DNA from: Branchiostoma lanceolatum
Lineage: Eukaryota > Chordata > Leptocardii > Amphioxiformes > Branchiostomatidae
NCBI RefSeq assembly: GCF_035083965.1
Contig: NC_089725.1
Coordinates: 124,001-188,000 of the forward strand
Length of the DNA: 64,000 nt
Direction: 5' to 3'
Positions 12,901 through 22,278 of this stretch are shown here, in pieces (positions within the stretch are counted from its first letter, which is position 1; each line of letters starts with the position of its first letter). Below the pieces are notes generated by a model that saw only the letters and a program-made list of their open reading frames with translations, did not search any database and was not told where the DNA came from. Made by a program: the position numbers and the translations under genes.

Positions 12901-15187
12901 TAAATCCTACAAAGCAGATGCAAAAGGAGCAAATATATAGTAATCTACAGATAGATACAGGCTTTAGAAGCTTAAATCTTTAAACAAATCAAAGCAGCAC
13001 ACCTTGACGTACGAACTGTCGACTTCCAGTGCTTTTGTGGCATCTGACAGTGCGTATCCGAAGCACTCTGTGCGTAGATAAGCGATGCTCCTGTTCCCGT
13101 AGTACGCAGCATTGTAAGGGTTGAGGTCGATCGCTCTGGTGTAGAACTCTATAGCCTTCTCGTGGTCTTTGTCTGAAAAACAATCACATGACATGACACT
13201 GTACCAGAATATAATATTGCAGAATGTAAAAATTTTGTTCAGCAATTTTAAAATATTTTCTGCAAATAAACAAGCCTCCATACTTCAACCTTATGAAACT
13301 GATATAGCCTACTTATTTACTTCAAGTCTATCTTTGCAACATTGCAGTGATCATTCTTTATTCTCTCAATCTATCTTTAATTTCTACCAGCAAATTTTGA
13401 ACAGGAATAAGATACATGACTTGTGTTTCATACCTACATAGTTGTACAAAAATTAAACAACCTGCCTGATAGGAGGAACAAGGACATTATACCCTTGCCA
13501 AGAATAATTGTTCTGATGCGTAATAAGATTGCACGGCCTGTGACAAAAATGACAACCATGGCCCAAGGAAAAAATATAAAATTTCAAAAATCAAACTAAT
13601 ATTAGTTATTACTGGTTGCATTAAAAAGCATCACACAAACCTTGATAGGCTCATTCGGCCCCCCCTCATAAATTCCGAACGTTATGTTGTATCATCACCA
13701 AATTTGCAGGGAGTGATGTACACGTGAAGTTTCATGATTCATGTAATTTTGGTGAGGTAATGATGTAATATGACGTAATTATGACGTCATAGATGTGATT
13801 TTATTGGCTAAATAGGGAATTCCCATAATATCTAAAGGTATTACACAAAATAGTGCGTTCTATTGATTTTAAGGTATGCCAAGACATATGACGTCAGTTG
13901 TGACTACGTTGACGTCAAAATGACGTCGAAGAATGACGTCATGTGTTGTTAGTGACCCGCTGGGATCCGCCATCTTGGATCGGCCATTTTGAAATTTTTT
14001 AAAATTCATTTTTTCCACTTCTGACCCCAAATAACCATCAAAATAGACTAAAAACACTAGTCTGAATGTTTCTGGTTAAGAAAATTGCCAATGTGACGAA
14101 TTTGAAGGTGAAAAAGCCTGTTTATACCGAAAATAATGATCATGTCCGCCATCTTGGATTTTGAGCGATGACGTCATCAAATTAGCATAATTTATGAATA
14201 TCAAATCATGACAGTTACATCAAATCACATATGATGTAAGAAATGTAGGAAACTAGTGTAGTTGAGCAAGAAAACATTGGAAACAACTATGTTTAAATCG
14301 AAATTAGTGAAATTTGCATAAAATGGCTCTCCATAAACCCGTTGCCATGGCAACACGAAAAATGATAAACTTATACTTTTCTCATGATATTGTTGCCAAC
14401 TAAATTTTAGGAAAAGTCACCAAGTTTGGTTGTCCTACCATACGTCGTTTGGCAGTTATACGATGTCAAACCCCCCGGTCTAGATAGGGTTAAGTTCGCA
14501 GTCATCGCAAAAACGGGGAAAATTTAAAGAATTATAGTAACTTAAAACAGCTGGAAGGAATAAGCTATCTATCAATCTGTCCTACTGTAATTCTAAAACG
14601 ATTCTGTAAAATAGCAATAAATCAACATTTCTATAAACCACGAAAAAATACTCAACATGCCAATATATAATAATTGGCCTTCTTCACCGATGAATCCTCA
14701 AGGTATCCTCAAGGTATGCATGTTTTTATATATATATACTGTTCGACTCTCAGGTATTTTTGGTTCCCAAGGAATTTCATATGCACTGACGTCATCATTC
14801 TAAAACTCGTATCCGTCTGACGCTTGACACAATTATATTAAAAGTAACCAACATCGTCGAATGAAGATGTGTTTTAAGTGAAACGACCTTGGATATTGTG
14901 TGGTCTTGTCTTAAAGAAACATCAAGAAATTATCCACGTTCTGTTATCTACCTCGCCATGGTGAACAACAACAGAGCATGCCAGTCTGATCGCACTACAG
15001 ACCGGCGACAAGTTTAGCGTTCTGCGGTGATCAAACAGCTGTCAGACTACGAGGATAGCTCATATTTAGATTCACCTTTGAAATAAGAGTTTGCCTGGTT
15101 CTTAAGTTCCTCGGCTGTTCTCCTCACCTCGTCGGTAAGATCGCTTTCCGATCCCGAGACGGGTTCCTTTTCTGTGGGCGCCGCCAT
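6902..15187 (-). CDS. PPP5C: Serine/threonine protein phosphatase 5 (PPP5C)
   Basis: An Hsp90-associated phosphatase with N-terminal TPR repeats and a C-terminal PPP catalytic domain. Fourteen coding exons join in frame: 15187-15076, 13172-13003, 12791-12720, 12580-12433, 12002-11881, 11640-11575, 11389-11291, 10829-10724, 10340-10198, 9462-9375, 8979-8939, 8524-8346, 7958-7877 and 6961-6902. They sum to 495 residues, against 499 in human. Exon 1 starts [12 protein letters not shown], and exons 2-4 hold the TPR domain. The metal-binding motifs are complete: GDIHGQ (exon 7), GDFVDRG (exon 8), GNHE across the exon 8/9 junction, HGG in exon 10, and RSHEV and SAPNYCDQMGNK in exons 12-13. The protein ends [12 protein letters not shown]. 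The only oddity is a 52-bp triplication across the exon 9 donor (see 10087-10242). Confidence 0.97.
7640..7860. repeat. Dispersed repeat, family R2
   Basis: The segment is in PPP5C intron 13. It carries repeated phrases such as ttaccgcaaacttaaaac, caccgcaaac and ttttcttcctagtactta. The same phrases, with cgcgaa in place of cgcaaa, appear at 15690-16100 and 16240-16430, and a shorter piece is at 10986-11060. There is no coding content; it is probably a MITE. Confidence 0.5.
8110..8330 (+). repeat. Old SINE-like repeat, family shared with 41085 and 45540
   Basis: It contains ccacatctcaagcatgtttg, then acttgtacctactgcacaaaactggtg and an acgc-rich tail with gaaggcggtttaacggttat. The blocks occur in the same order at 45550-45725 (agccacacctcaagcatgtt, cttgtaattg, caaacctggcatgttacgcc) and at 41085-41265. 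It lies in PPP5C intron 12. Confidence 0.5.
9640..9830. repeat. Dispersed repeat, family R3
   Basis: Shares ttcccaaagtggct, gccaatttgttgc and gtgcaaatt with the other strand at 40720-40800, and with the segment near 5050-5200. It lies in PPP5C intron 9. Confidence 0.45.
10087..10242. repeat. 52-bp direct triplication across the PPP5C exon 9 splice donor
   Basis: Three nearly identical 52-base units start at 10087, 10139 and 10191. Each holds the last 40 or so bases of exon 9 plus a GT donor. On the minus strand the unit at 10191 comes first, and its donor (10197-10196) gives the correct protein junction (INSKIL, phase 0). The other two units are decoy copies inside the intron. Skipping the first donor meets an in-frame TAG within the next unit. 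Confidence 0.93.
13640..14495. repeat. AT-rich repeat-like block in PPP5C intron 1
   Basis: A non-coding block with many gacgtca words, two ccatcttggat words (one before 'tcggccatttt', one before 'ttgagcgatgacgtcat') and a right end reading ggtctagatagggtt. It looks like an old DNA transposon or satellite-like repeat, but I found no clean terminal repeat or target duplication. The family is unknown. Confidence 0.4.
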
Positions 15188-15689
15188 TTTTCGCTTTACC
15201 CAGTATTCCGTGCGCGAGTTTGGGCGAAACCAAGTTTGAAACGGGGAGGGATGTTGGTAGCAGAGAATCGTAATTTTATATAAAGATTTTATATGCTATT
15301 TCCGTATACTATTTCCGTACTGACAGCAAAGATCTTTTGATCCTTCCATGATCCTTCTGAGGTTGAAGTGACCCAAAGCCTATGTCACGTGTCACGAGAC
15401 CTGAACGGACGTGTGACGTCAGCAACGGGACAAACGTGCCCAGCTGGCAGCAGGTGTCGGCCTCCGTCTCGGGCCGGATGGTTCATCGTTCATGGGCTCT
15501 GGTGCGAATAGCCTCTTTCACTCCCCTTAGAACGTAATCCTGCTCTGTGCCCAATATTCTAGCTTTATCAAAAGTCACAGAATACCCGGGGATTAACATT
15601 CTATTTGAATGTGCTGAGCGAGTTTGTTCACTTTATAGCTGGGTCTGTGTTTTGTGAATCGCCGATATTCGAATTCCGAAGAAGCACTA

Positions 15690-16420
15690 CCTGGTGGTCT
15701 CCTCGCAAACTGCAGGTCACGTTGATCTTTATGAAGTACTCGTTGTAGGTAAAAGTTTCACGGTGACTTCTTGGCCCGTGAATCACTGTGTATTCTAGGC
15801 TGTGCCGACAGACTTGTTTTACCGCCAACTTAAAAAGCCTCATTTTTCCTTCTACCGCGAAATCAAGTTCCCGCGAAAACAAATGAATTTACAGTGTAAA
15901 TGTTGAAGTACCGGTGATTTAATGTTTGCGGTTTTTGCAGTAAACTTTAAAACAGCCGAGAAAATGCGCAATGAATTTTCTGTCTTCTGCCCACCTAACA
16001 CCTAGTCACCCGCGAACTAAAAAAAAACATCGGGAACGACTCCATTTTCTCACTACGGGTAAATCAAATTGCCGCGAACTTAAAGTCCTCAATAACAGTA
16101 ATCGTATTTATAAATAATCGTTTCTGCGCCACTGGATCAGTAGCGAACCCCCAATGAACGCTGGTGCTCCTAACGTTAGGGGGTCTGTAAAGGACGCTAG
16201 CTGATATGATGATGTAGTGTCCGAAACACACTCACATATACTTACTGTAGATCTTGAAATGTTGCGTTGGTTTTATTATCACGGCAACCAATCATGAATT
16301 CCGTTGTTTATAGCTGTGCTAGAGAATCGTCTCCACTCGAAATAACAACACCTTGAAAACCTCCTTTCCTCACTGACATGGAATACCCGTGGAAATAAAT
16401 GAATCTACGGTACCTGATTC
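15690..16420. repeat. Dispersed repeat, family R2 copies
   Basis: Phrases such as ccgcgaaatcaagttcccgc, gcgaactaaaa and tgccgcgaacttaaagtcc recur within the segment, and in the diverged copy at 7640-7860. Ends reading aatgaatttacagt or the reverse suggest terminal inverted repeats. Probably two or three copies lie side by side. Confidence 0.45.
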
Positions 16421-16479
16421 AATTTGTGTCCTAACATGTGTCATCGACTATTATATTTCAAAATCTAGGTATCTTGTTT

Positions 16480-16770
16480 TTTTCGGCCCTTCTTGTTTTT
16501 TTTTCGCACTCTCGCATTAGATTGAGGGTCTCCAAAGGACGTCATCCTCAGAAATTACTTGGTGCAGCCTTATACCATCATGGGCAGGAACTACATTGGG
16601 TATTCATATGCAATGAAACACCTTAGACTGTCAACGTTTACGACATATTTGCCAATTTTTGGCATGTTGACCACCGTCGGAGGGCAATCAATTTTTTTTT
16701 TTTTCGAAATCAGGCGAAAATTAATGAGCGCGATGATGTCATCCATAAAATAACTTGCTGTGGCCTTATG
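16480..16770 (-). repeat. Dispersed repeat, family R1 copies
   Basis: A ttcttgtttttttttcgc run is followed by a gacgtcatcctcagaaatta block and then gcagcctta. A second gatgtcatccataaaataac block with tgctgtggcctta follows at 16733-16766. The same order occurs at 26690-26775. The segment 16566-16625 also matches 25810-25880 on the other strand. Confidence 0.55.
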
Positions 16771-17181
16771 TGTGTTCTCAAGTTTATTTTAATGGATTGG
16801 TATGAATTTCGGTATGTGGGTGGTTATAAGTCTTATGAATAAATACATATCATATCATCTATCATATCATAGCCTGGATGCCAGCCCCCCAATCTCTAGA
16901 AATAGAATATCTAACGTCCCCACAGAGATTAAAAGGGGTCTGGCATTTGTCGAATGACAGCGAGTGACAGAGGAGAGACACTCTTAGAACAACACCCACG
17001 AGACGAGCCATCCGATTGGCTGATGATGAGACAACGCCTTCGCAACACTGTCTTGTCATTGGCTAAGTAAAAGGCGTGCAATCTACCAAAAGTCCGGGTC
17101 ATTTGGGGTCATCTACATATGAAGGAAGACACTAGACTAGTGTAACAGTGGGCTGTTTCTGCCGGATTTCTCGCTGACGCT

Positions 17182-20100
17182 GTGCATAATTTTCAGAATA
17201 AGCTGGCTGAAACGATGCTAGCGGCGGGACCAGGCCGTGTGGCGATTGTAAACTCAGGTGAGCAGGGACGGTGTCACATTTCAGTGTTGATTTCTTTGTT
17301 TAGATGGCGCGGAAAAAATCGATGGGGCCCGCGAAAGGTTTGGTATGATAGTAGTGACGTCCAACAGTAGTTGGGGAGTTGTGTTGACATCGGGAAGACA
17401 TCAGTGTAGACTGATGTAGGTATTGCTCTTTCTAATTACAGGTTTGCATAGCAATTTAATTTTGCTTTTAAATGTTGTCTTTCTAGTATTTATTGCTTTT
17501 ACTAGAGGGAGTAGTTTAAACTCATCGTCACATCTACCATAATGCTCAAAGTTGCACCAACAATGACATCACTGTCAAATTTGTAGTTTCGCTGAATTTG
17601 TTTTTTTTGGGGGGGATAACTGCACAGAGAAGAGAATGATGGACATAAAGAGGCCAATTTAAAGTAATTCCATCGTTCAAATGTTTATGGTCACCTTCTC
17701 TCATGTTCTAAAAATTTGAATCAGGTAAAATCATATTCATGTTATATATTCCAAATTATGACTGAGACTTATACTAATACGTTGCCATCAGCCCCCCCCC
17801 CCCCCCCCCTCCCTGGCAGACAACTTCAGGTCAGTTGTTAAGATGTACTGGTAAGTAAGTGGTCAGTCCAGGTAGTATCAGTAATTGCTGCCCTGATATG
17901 AAAGAAAAACGGGTTTATTGTTGGATCACTGAGTGTCTGAGCTCTCAAGGGACAAGCAGGTTTGTGTAAATGTGACCCCCCCCCCCCCCCTCATGACTGT
18001 TGTGGCCATATGGAATGAGAGAAAGGAGAGGGGTGATAGAGGTTGTAGTAGTAGAGATCATTTTCTATGCATTGTTAGTTCATCATCATCATAATGCCGC
18101 TCCACTTCTGTATCCACTGACGGGCAGTCTGGTTGGCCTCACGTAGATCGTCGTCAGTGCATGTAGTTCCAAGTTCACAGTTCTACCAAAGACCAAAACG
18201 ACAATTCTAGACAGCTTCCTCAACTCAATTCTTACCGGTCCGAGGCATGATTCCAACCGGTCCGAGGCATGATTCCAACCGGTCCGAGGCATTTCCAACC
18301 GGTCCGAGATACATTTCCTTACGTGCCGCGGTAGAATTCTAACCGCTCCGCGATACATTTCCTTACGTGCTGCGGTAGAATTCCAACCACTCCGCGCCCG
18401 TGAGAATTTCCTCAGACCGGTAAGAATTGAGTTGAGGAAGCTGTCTAGAATTGTCGTTTTGGTCTTTGGTACAGTTCTGTTGAAGGTGCTATATAGTTTG
18501 GGGGTTTACCCCGCAGGGGCAGGCTGCACTTGATCATGAAGCCTTGCCCCATCTCAGCATGTTGTCGGTCCTTGCTACCTTAGCTTGGCTCTGTTGAGAG
18601 TGACCCAGTCTCTCCTCGGTAGTCTGCTCCTGGGGGAAGTAATTACATAATGTATCGCCAAATGATGTAAATAATTACTCTCGCAAAATTTCCAGTTTGT
18701 CTGATTTTGTGCCTTTTGCAATTGACATACTATTAAAGTAATTAATATTATCAGTACAGTTCAGCAGCATCTCAACATATGGTATAATGTTCAAACACAG
18801 AGCAGTACAACACCGTGCAGCACAACATGGCACTCAGAGCATAGCACAGCAAAACCACCCCAAAGTCATGATGTACAGCACAGCATGGCGCAGTATTACA
18901 CAACACTGCATATTCAGTACAACAGCACATTTTTTTATACAACACAGCATTGCATAGCACAGCAAAAACTACCCAAAACACATATACAGCACTTTACAAT
19001 ACAACACAATATGTACAGCACTTACTCACAGCACACTGACAGTACAGCACAACACAGCAAAGCACAACACACATGCACAACAGTTACTGCAATATCAACT
19101 TCTACTAGTAAGCATTGATATTACAGTTGTGCATGTGTGTTGTGCTTTGCTGTGTTGTGCTGTATTGTCAGTGTGTTGTGCTTAATACTTGTGCTGTAAG
19201 TGCTGTACATATTGTGTTGTATTGTAAAGTGCTGTATATACATGTATGTGTTTAGGGACCTAGTTTTGCACAGGACAACATAGCAATGGATGTCCCTGTA
19301 GCTGGCAATTGTGAGCAGCCCCACAGTTGAGGTCTGAATTATTTGGTAACTGGGAGGCCCTGGTTCAAATCTAGGGAAGGGCATCTTGGTTGAAGCTTTA
19401 CACATCTTTCAGAAGGGACATAAACTGGGAGTCCCTTGATCAAGGAGGCGCCCCAAGCACATTGAAGGCACTACAACAAACAGCATCATTACTTAGATGG
19501 GCACCTACTGGCTGTACTTCGGATGAACAGCTATACATACTGGTAGTGGTAGCATAGCACAATTGCAAATACACCATGTAGCACATCACTGCAGCACAAC
19601 ACAGTTACAATACAGCACAACACAAACACATTAACAAGACACTACTGTACAAGAAAATGGCCATGCCCTACACAGCACAGTGCTCAGAGGTAGTCTGTTA
19701 TTACAATGTAATGTCATTTTAAGTTCAATTGATGATTTTGAACTTCATGCATGGCACACATATCAACTTTTCAATTTGAGTTTGGCACATTTCTATGTAT
19801 GACTTTCCATTAATGTCATTGCTGTCCTTCAGGTGTTGGCTGTATCCCCGCGTGCCGGGCAGAAGCAGAGATGGTGGAGCGTCCCCTGAACGTCCTGGTT
19901 CCCTTCGCCAGTCCGCTGACCCGGAGCACCTCCAAGGGAGCTGCGGACTCGGGGTTGTACAACTTCATCTGGGACGACGCATACAACGTCGGCAGCTGCT
20001 ACTTCACCAACGGACAGCGCGACATGCTGGCGTACGTGGACAAATGCAAGGCCAGAGGAGACGTCGACATCGTTCTGAGCATGACTGAACCGGCCACGGT

Positions 20101-21181
20101 CGTTCACGCGGCGCTAGTTCAGGAGTTCCCCCATCTGCGTGGCCCGAGTGTGGAGTCTGTCTTCTTGTGTATGAACAAATATTACACACAGAAAGTCCTG
20201 GACCCAGACCCGATACCTCATGAGGGTTTAGACTTAGACTCTCCTCATTTAGAGGAAGATGCAGTCAGAGTGGCACAGGAGATTGGCCTCCCTGCCATCG
20301 TGAAGCCCGCCTCTTCCTTACGATCTACGGGGGTAAAGAAAGTCAACACTGTGGAAGAGCTGCTACAGGCCGCACGCGACTTGCGCAAGTTCGGAACACA
20401 AGTGGTCATGAGAGAAGTGTTCGATTCCAGCCTCATGAGACACTATGTGGAAAAATATGTCGATCTCAAGAAATATCCTCTGGCGACCCATAACATGGCG
20501 GTGGTTGAGAGGTACATTCAGGGAGAACTCTTCACAGTGGATGGATGTGTTTATGACGGGGAGATCGTCCACTGGGCCATCTGTGACAACCTGTACTTCA
20601 GGAGCAGGCCAGACTGCATCCTCGGGTTTGCGAATCCGTCTTCTCTTTCCTGCGAGACGCAGTCTCGGTTGTGGCAGGCTTACGACAAAGTCCTGAACAG
20701 GATGATTCGACACGGGTTTGACAACCAGGAAGCCCACTTGGAATTCTTCCTCATGAAAGGCGGAGACTTTAAGCTGCTGGAAATCAACGCCTGCATGTCC
20801 TTGACCTTGGCTCAGCTGTACTCGCACTGCTTACCGGGCGGAGATTCGGTCCGGCTGCAGCTGGACCTCCTGAGAGGGGTGCGTCCGACCCTCCCGTGCC
20901 CCTCCGGCAGATACAGCCTCGTGGGGTACATACAAACCTTTGCGTCAGGGAAAGCCAAGGAGCTTGTAGATTTTGACGCTGTGTCTCGCGTCGTCGCGGA
21001 CGGGTTAGGGAACGTGAGGATCATCGTGGATCCCGAACGTGACATCGTACAGGCGGGCGACTCGGGGAACATCCTGGGTAAAGTGACCGTACAAGGGGAC
21101 GGGTTTGAAGATGCGTTTGAACAGTACAAAACCATCTGTCTTCAGCTACTGAGGAAACCTGAATTGTCTCCTTGGGAATGA
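17182..21181 (+). CDS. ATP-grasp domain ligase, substrate unknown
   Basis: Two exons, 17182-17257 and 19833-21181, join in codon phase 1 (TCA G|GT GTT) and give 474 residues; starting at ATG 17215 would give 463. Most of the protein is one large exon, with higher GC than its surroundings. ATP-grasp signs are PAIVKPASSLRSTGV (about 180-193), VVERYIQGELFTVDG (249-263), HLEFFL (327-332) and KLLEINA (339-345), with the acidic and Asn metal ligands in place. The usual Arg after Asn-Pro is replaced: the text reads EINACMS. The layout resembles carnosine-synthase-like and amino-acid ligases, which form amide bonds through acyl-phosphates. I do not name a substrate. An acceptor-like ttttcag lies at 17190-17196, so ATG 17182 may be intronic and ATG 17215 the true start. 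The poly(A) signal is at 21337-21342. Confidence 0.85.
18185..18470. mobile_element. MITE with 57-bp inverted ends, 8-bp target duplication and internal tandem repeats
   Basis: Left and right ends (18185-18240 and 18415-18470) are near-perfect inverted copies beginning ACCAAAGACCAAAACGAC. The 8 bases acagttct flank both sides (18177-18184 and 18471-18478), which fits a hAT-type or P-type target duplication. The middle is a tandem array: about four units ending in ccggtccgaggcat, then two longer units with ttccttacgtgc and gcggtagaatt. It lies in the intron of the ATP-grasp gene. Confidence 0.85.
18966..19267. repeat. Long imperfect palindrome of AACAC/CAGC-rich sequence
   Basis: The left arm (about 18966-19100) and right arm (about 19113-19267) are inverted copies, with a small loop near 19108. 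Matching blocks include catatacagcactttacaat with attgtaaagtgctgtatata, and agcaaagcacaacacacatg with catgtgtgttgtgctttgct. The composition (runs of cagcacaacac) continues outside at 18775-18965 and 19550-19640, so the palindrome probably arose within a simple-sequence tract. Confidence 0.85.
19280..19500 (+). repeat. SINE-like repeat with a tRNA-like head
   Basis: It contains ccctggttcaaatctaggg, a good match to a tRNA B box, preceded by gtagctggcaattgtgagcag, which resembles an A-box region. No intact tRNA fold is seen. It lies in the intron of the ATP-grasp gene. Confidence 0.4.
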
Positions 21182-22259
21182 AAACAGTTACTGTTAGTGT
21201 TATACTATGGGGTATTTTTTCACTCTGAAGGAAGGGTAGAAATTAGATGTACTTTATTTAGTTCGTATATTCGTATGAAGGTTCATCTGTGACGGCAATT
21301 GTCAGTTTTACACTTTATTTCCTTACGACACAGAATAATAAAGCACTCACCAACATTAGCTTTCTCTCTTTTAAACTTGTGAAGGGTCAGAAGACTGACC
21401 AAAAGCTTGTTGGAGAGTGCTGTATATTGTGTTAAGAAATAACATGTAAAACTCTTACTATGTCGTTTATACTATGTCGTTTATATTGACAATACAGAAA
21501 TAATTAGTCCTTACATTTTAGTTGTTCAATATCAGATGGGCTGTTCAATTGAAGTCTGGGTGTAGTGGGTATCTATAATTTTTGATTCCTAGTAAAGGTA
21601 AGGTTAGTCATCCTAGAAGCATAATGCTGAGTACTAAGTATGAAGTTTTTGCCACGGCTGTTAGTGTGATGTGTCACTGTGTCCCTGAGATTTTCAACCA
21701 AGCATACCGGCTCACCCCTACTCTTGTTATCTATGAAAAATGGAGATATAGTTTTGGGTGTGTGTCTGTGCATGTGTGTGTTTCTGGACTATGGTAGTCA
21801 GCATAACTCAAGATCCTCAGCATGGATTATGATGACATGTGGTATGTGGGCAGGTGTTGGGAAATTAGACAAAAGTCAATGTTGACTTTGGGCCTCCTGG
21901 TATGTGACCTTGGTACTGCAGCAGAACTCTCATTTTTTGTATGTTTTGACCTTGACGAGCTATGTGGTCTTGATTTTTTGGTGGCAGATAGCTTGTAAGA
22001 AAGAAGTGGTGCAGGTTTGGGCTCCTAGCAGCTTGCTCTGGAACTGCAGGGGCATTTTTTACGAATTGTGATGGTAACATGTAGAGTTTTAGCCTTAGGC
22101 TCCCATATACACAGGGTCCTGGGGCCAAACGCTATATCTAAAGTATATCAGAACTAGAGTAATTGAGCTGTGTTAAGACAAATATGACCTTTTATGTTGG
22201 GTCCTTGATATGTATTTTATTCACACAGGACAATTTCAAGTCCTAATGACACTAATGAC
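21182..22259. other. Region after the ATP-grasp gene, no gene recognised
   Basis: The start is the 3' UTR of the ATP-grasp gene, with AATAAA at 21337-21342. The part around 21895-22110 shares blocks (actgcagcagaactc, ggcctcctgg, gcttgctctggaactgcagg) with 45030-45170 and, less strongly, 32620-32720, so it is another dispersed repeat. Nothing else is seen. Confidence 0.5.
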
Positions 22260-22278
22260 AATGTACTGAGTATAATAA

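Larger units (their letters stand above)
15188..17181. other. Intergenic region between PPP5C and the ATP-grasp gene
   Basis: The two genes diverge, about 2 kb apart. The region holds family R2 repeat copies (15690-16420), an R1 copy (16480-16770) and, near the right end, two ATTGG boxes (17014-17018 and 17058-17062) that could be inverted CCAAT boxes for the ATP-grasp gene. No exon is recognised. Confidence 0.55.

Noticed and set aside
18885-19405. Gln/His/Thr-rich open frames on both strands
   Set aside because: They are translations of the low-complexity palindrome and its flanks.
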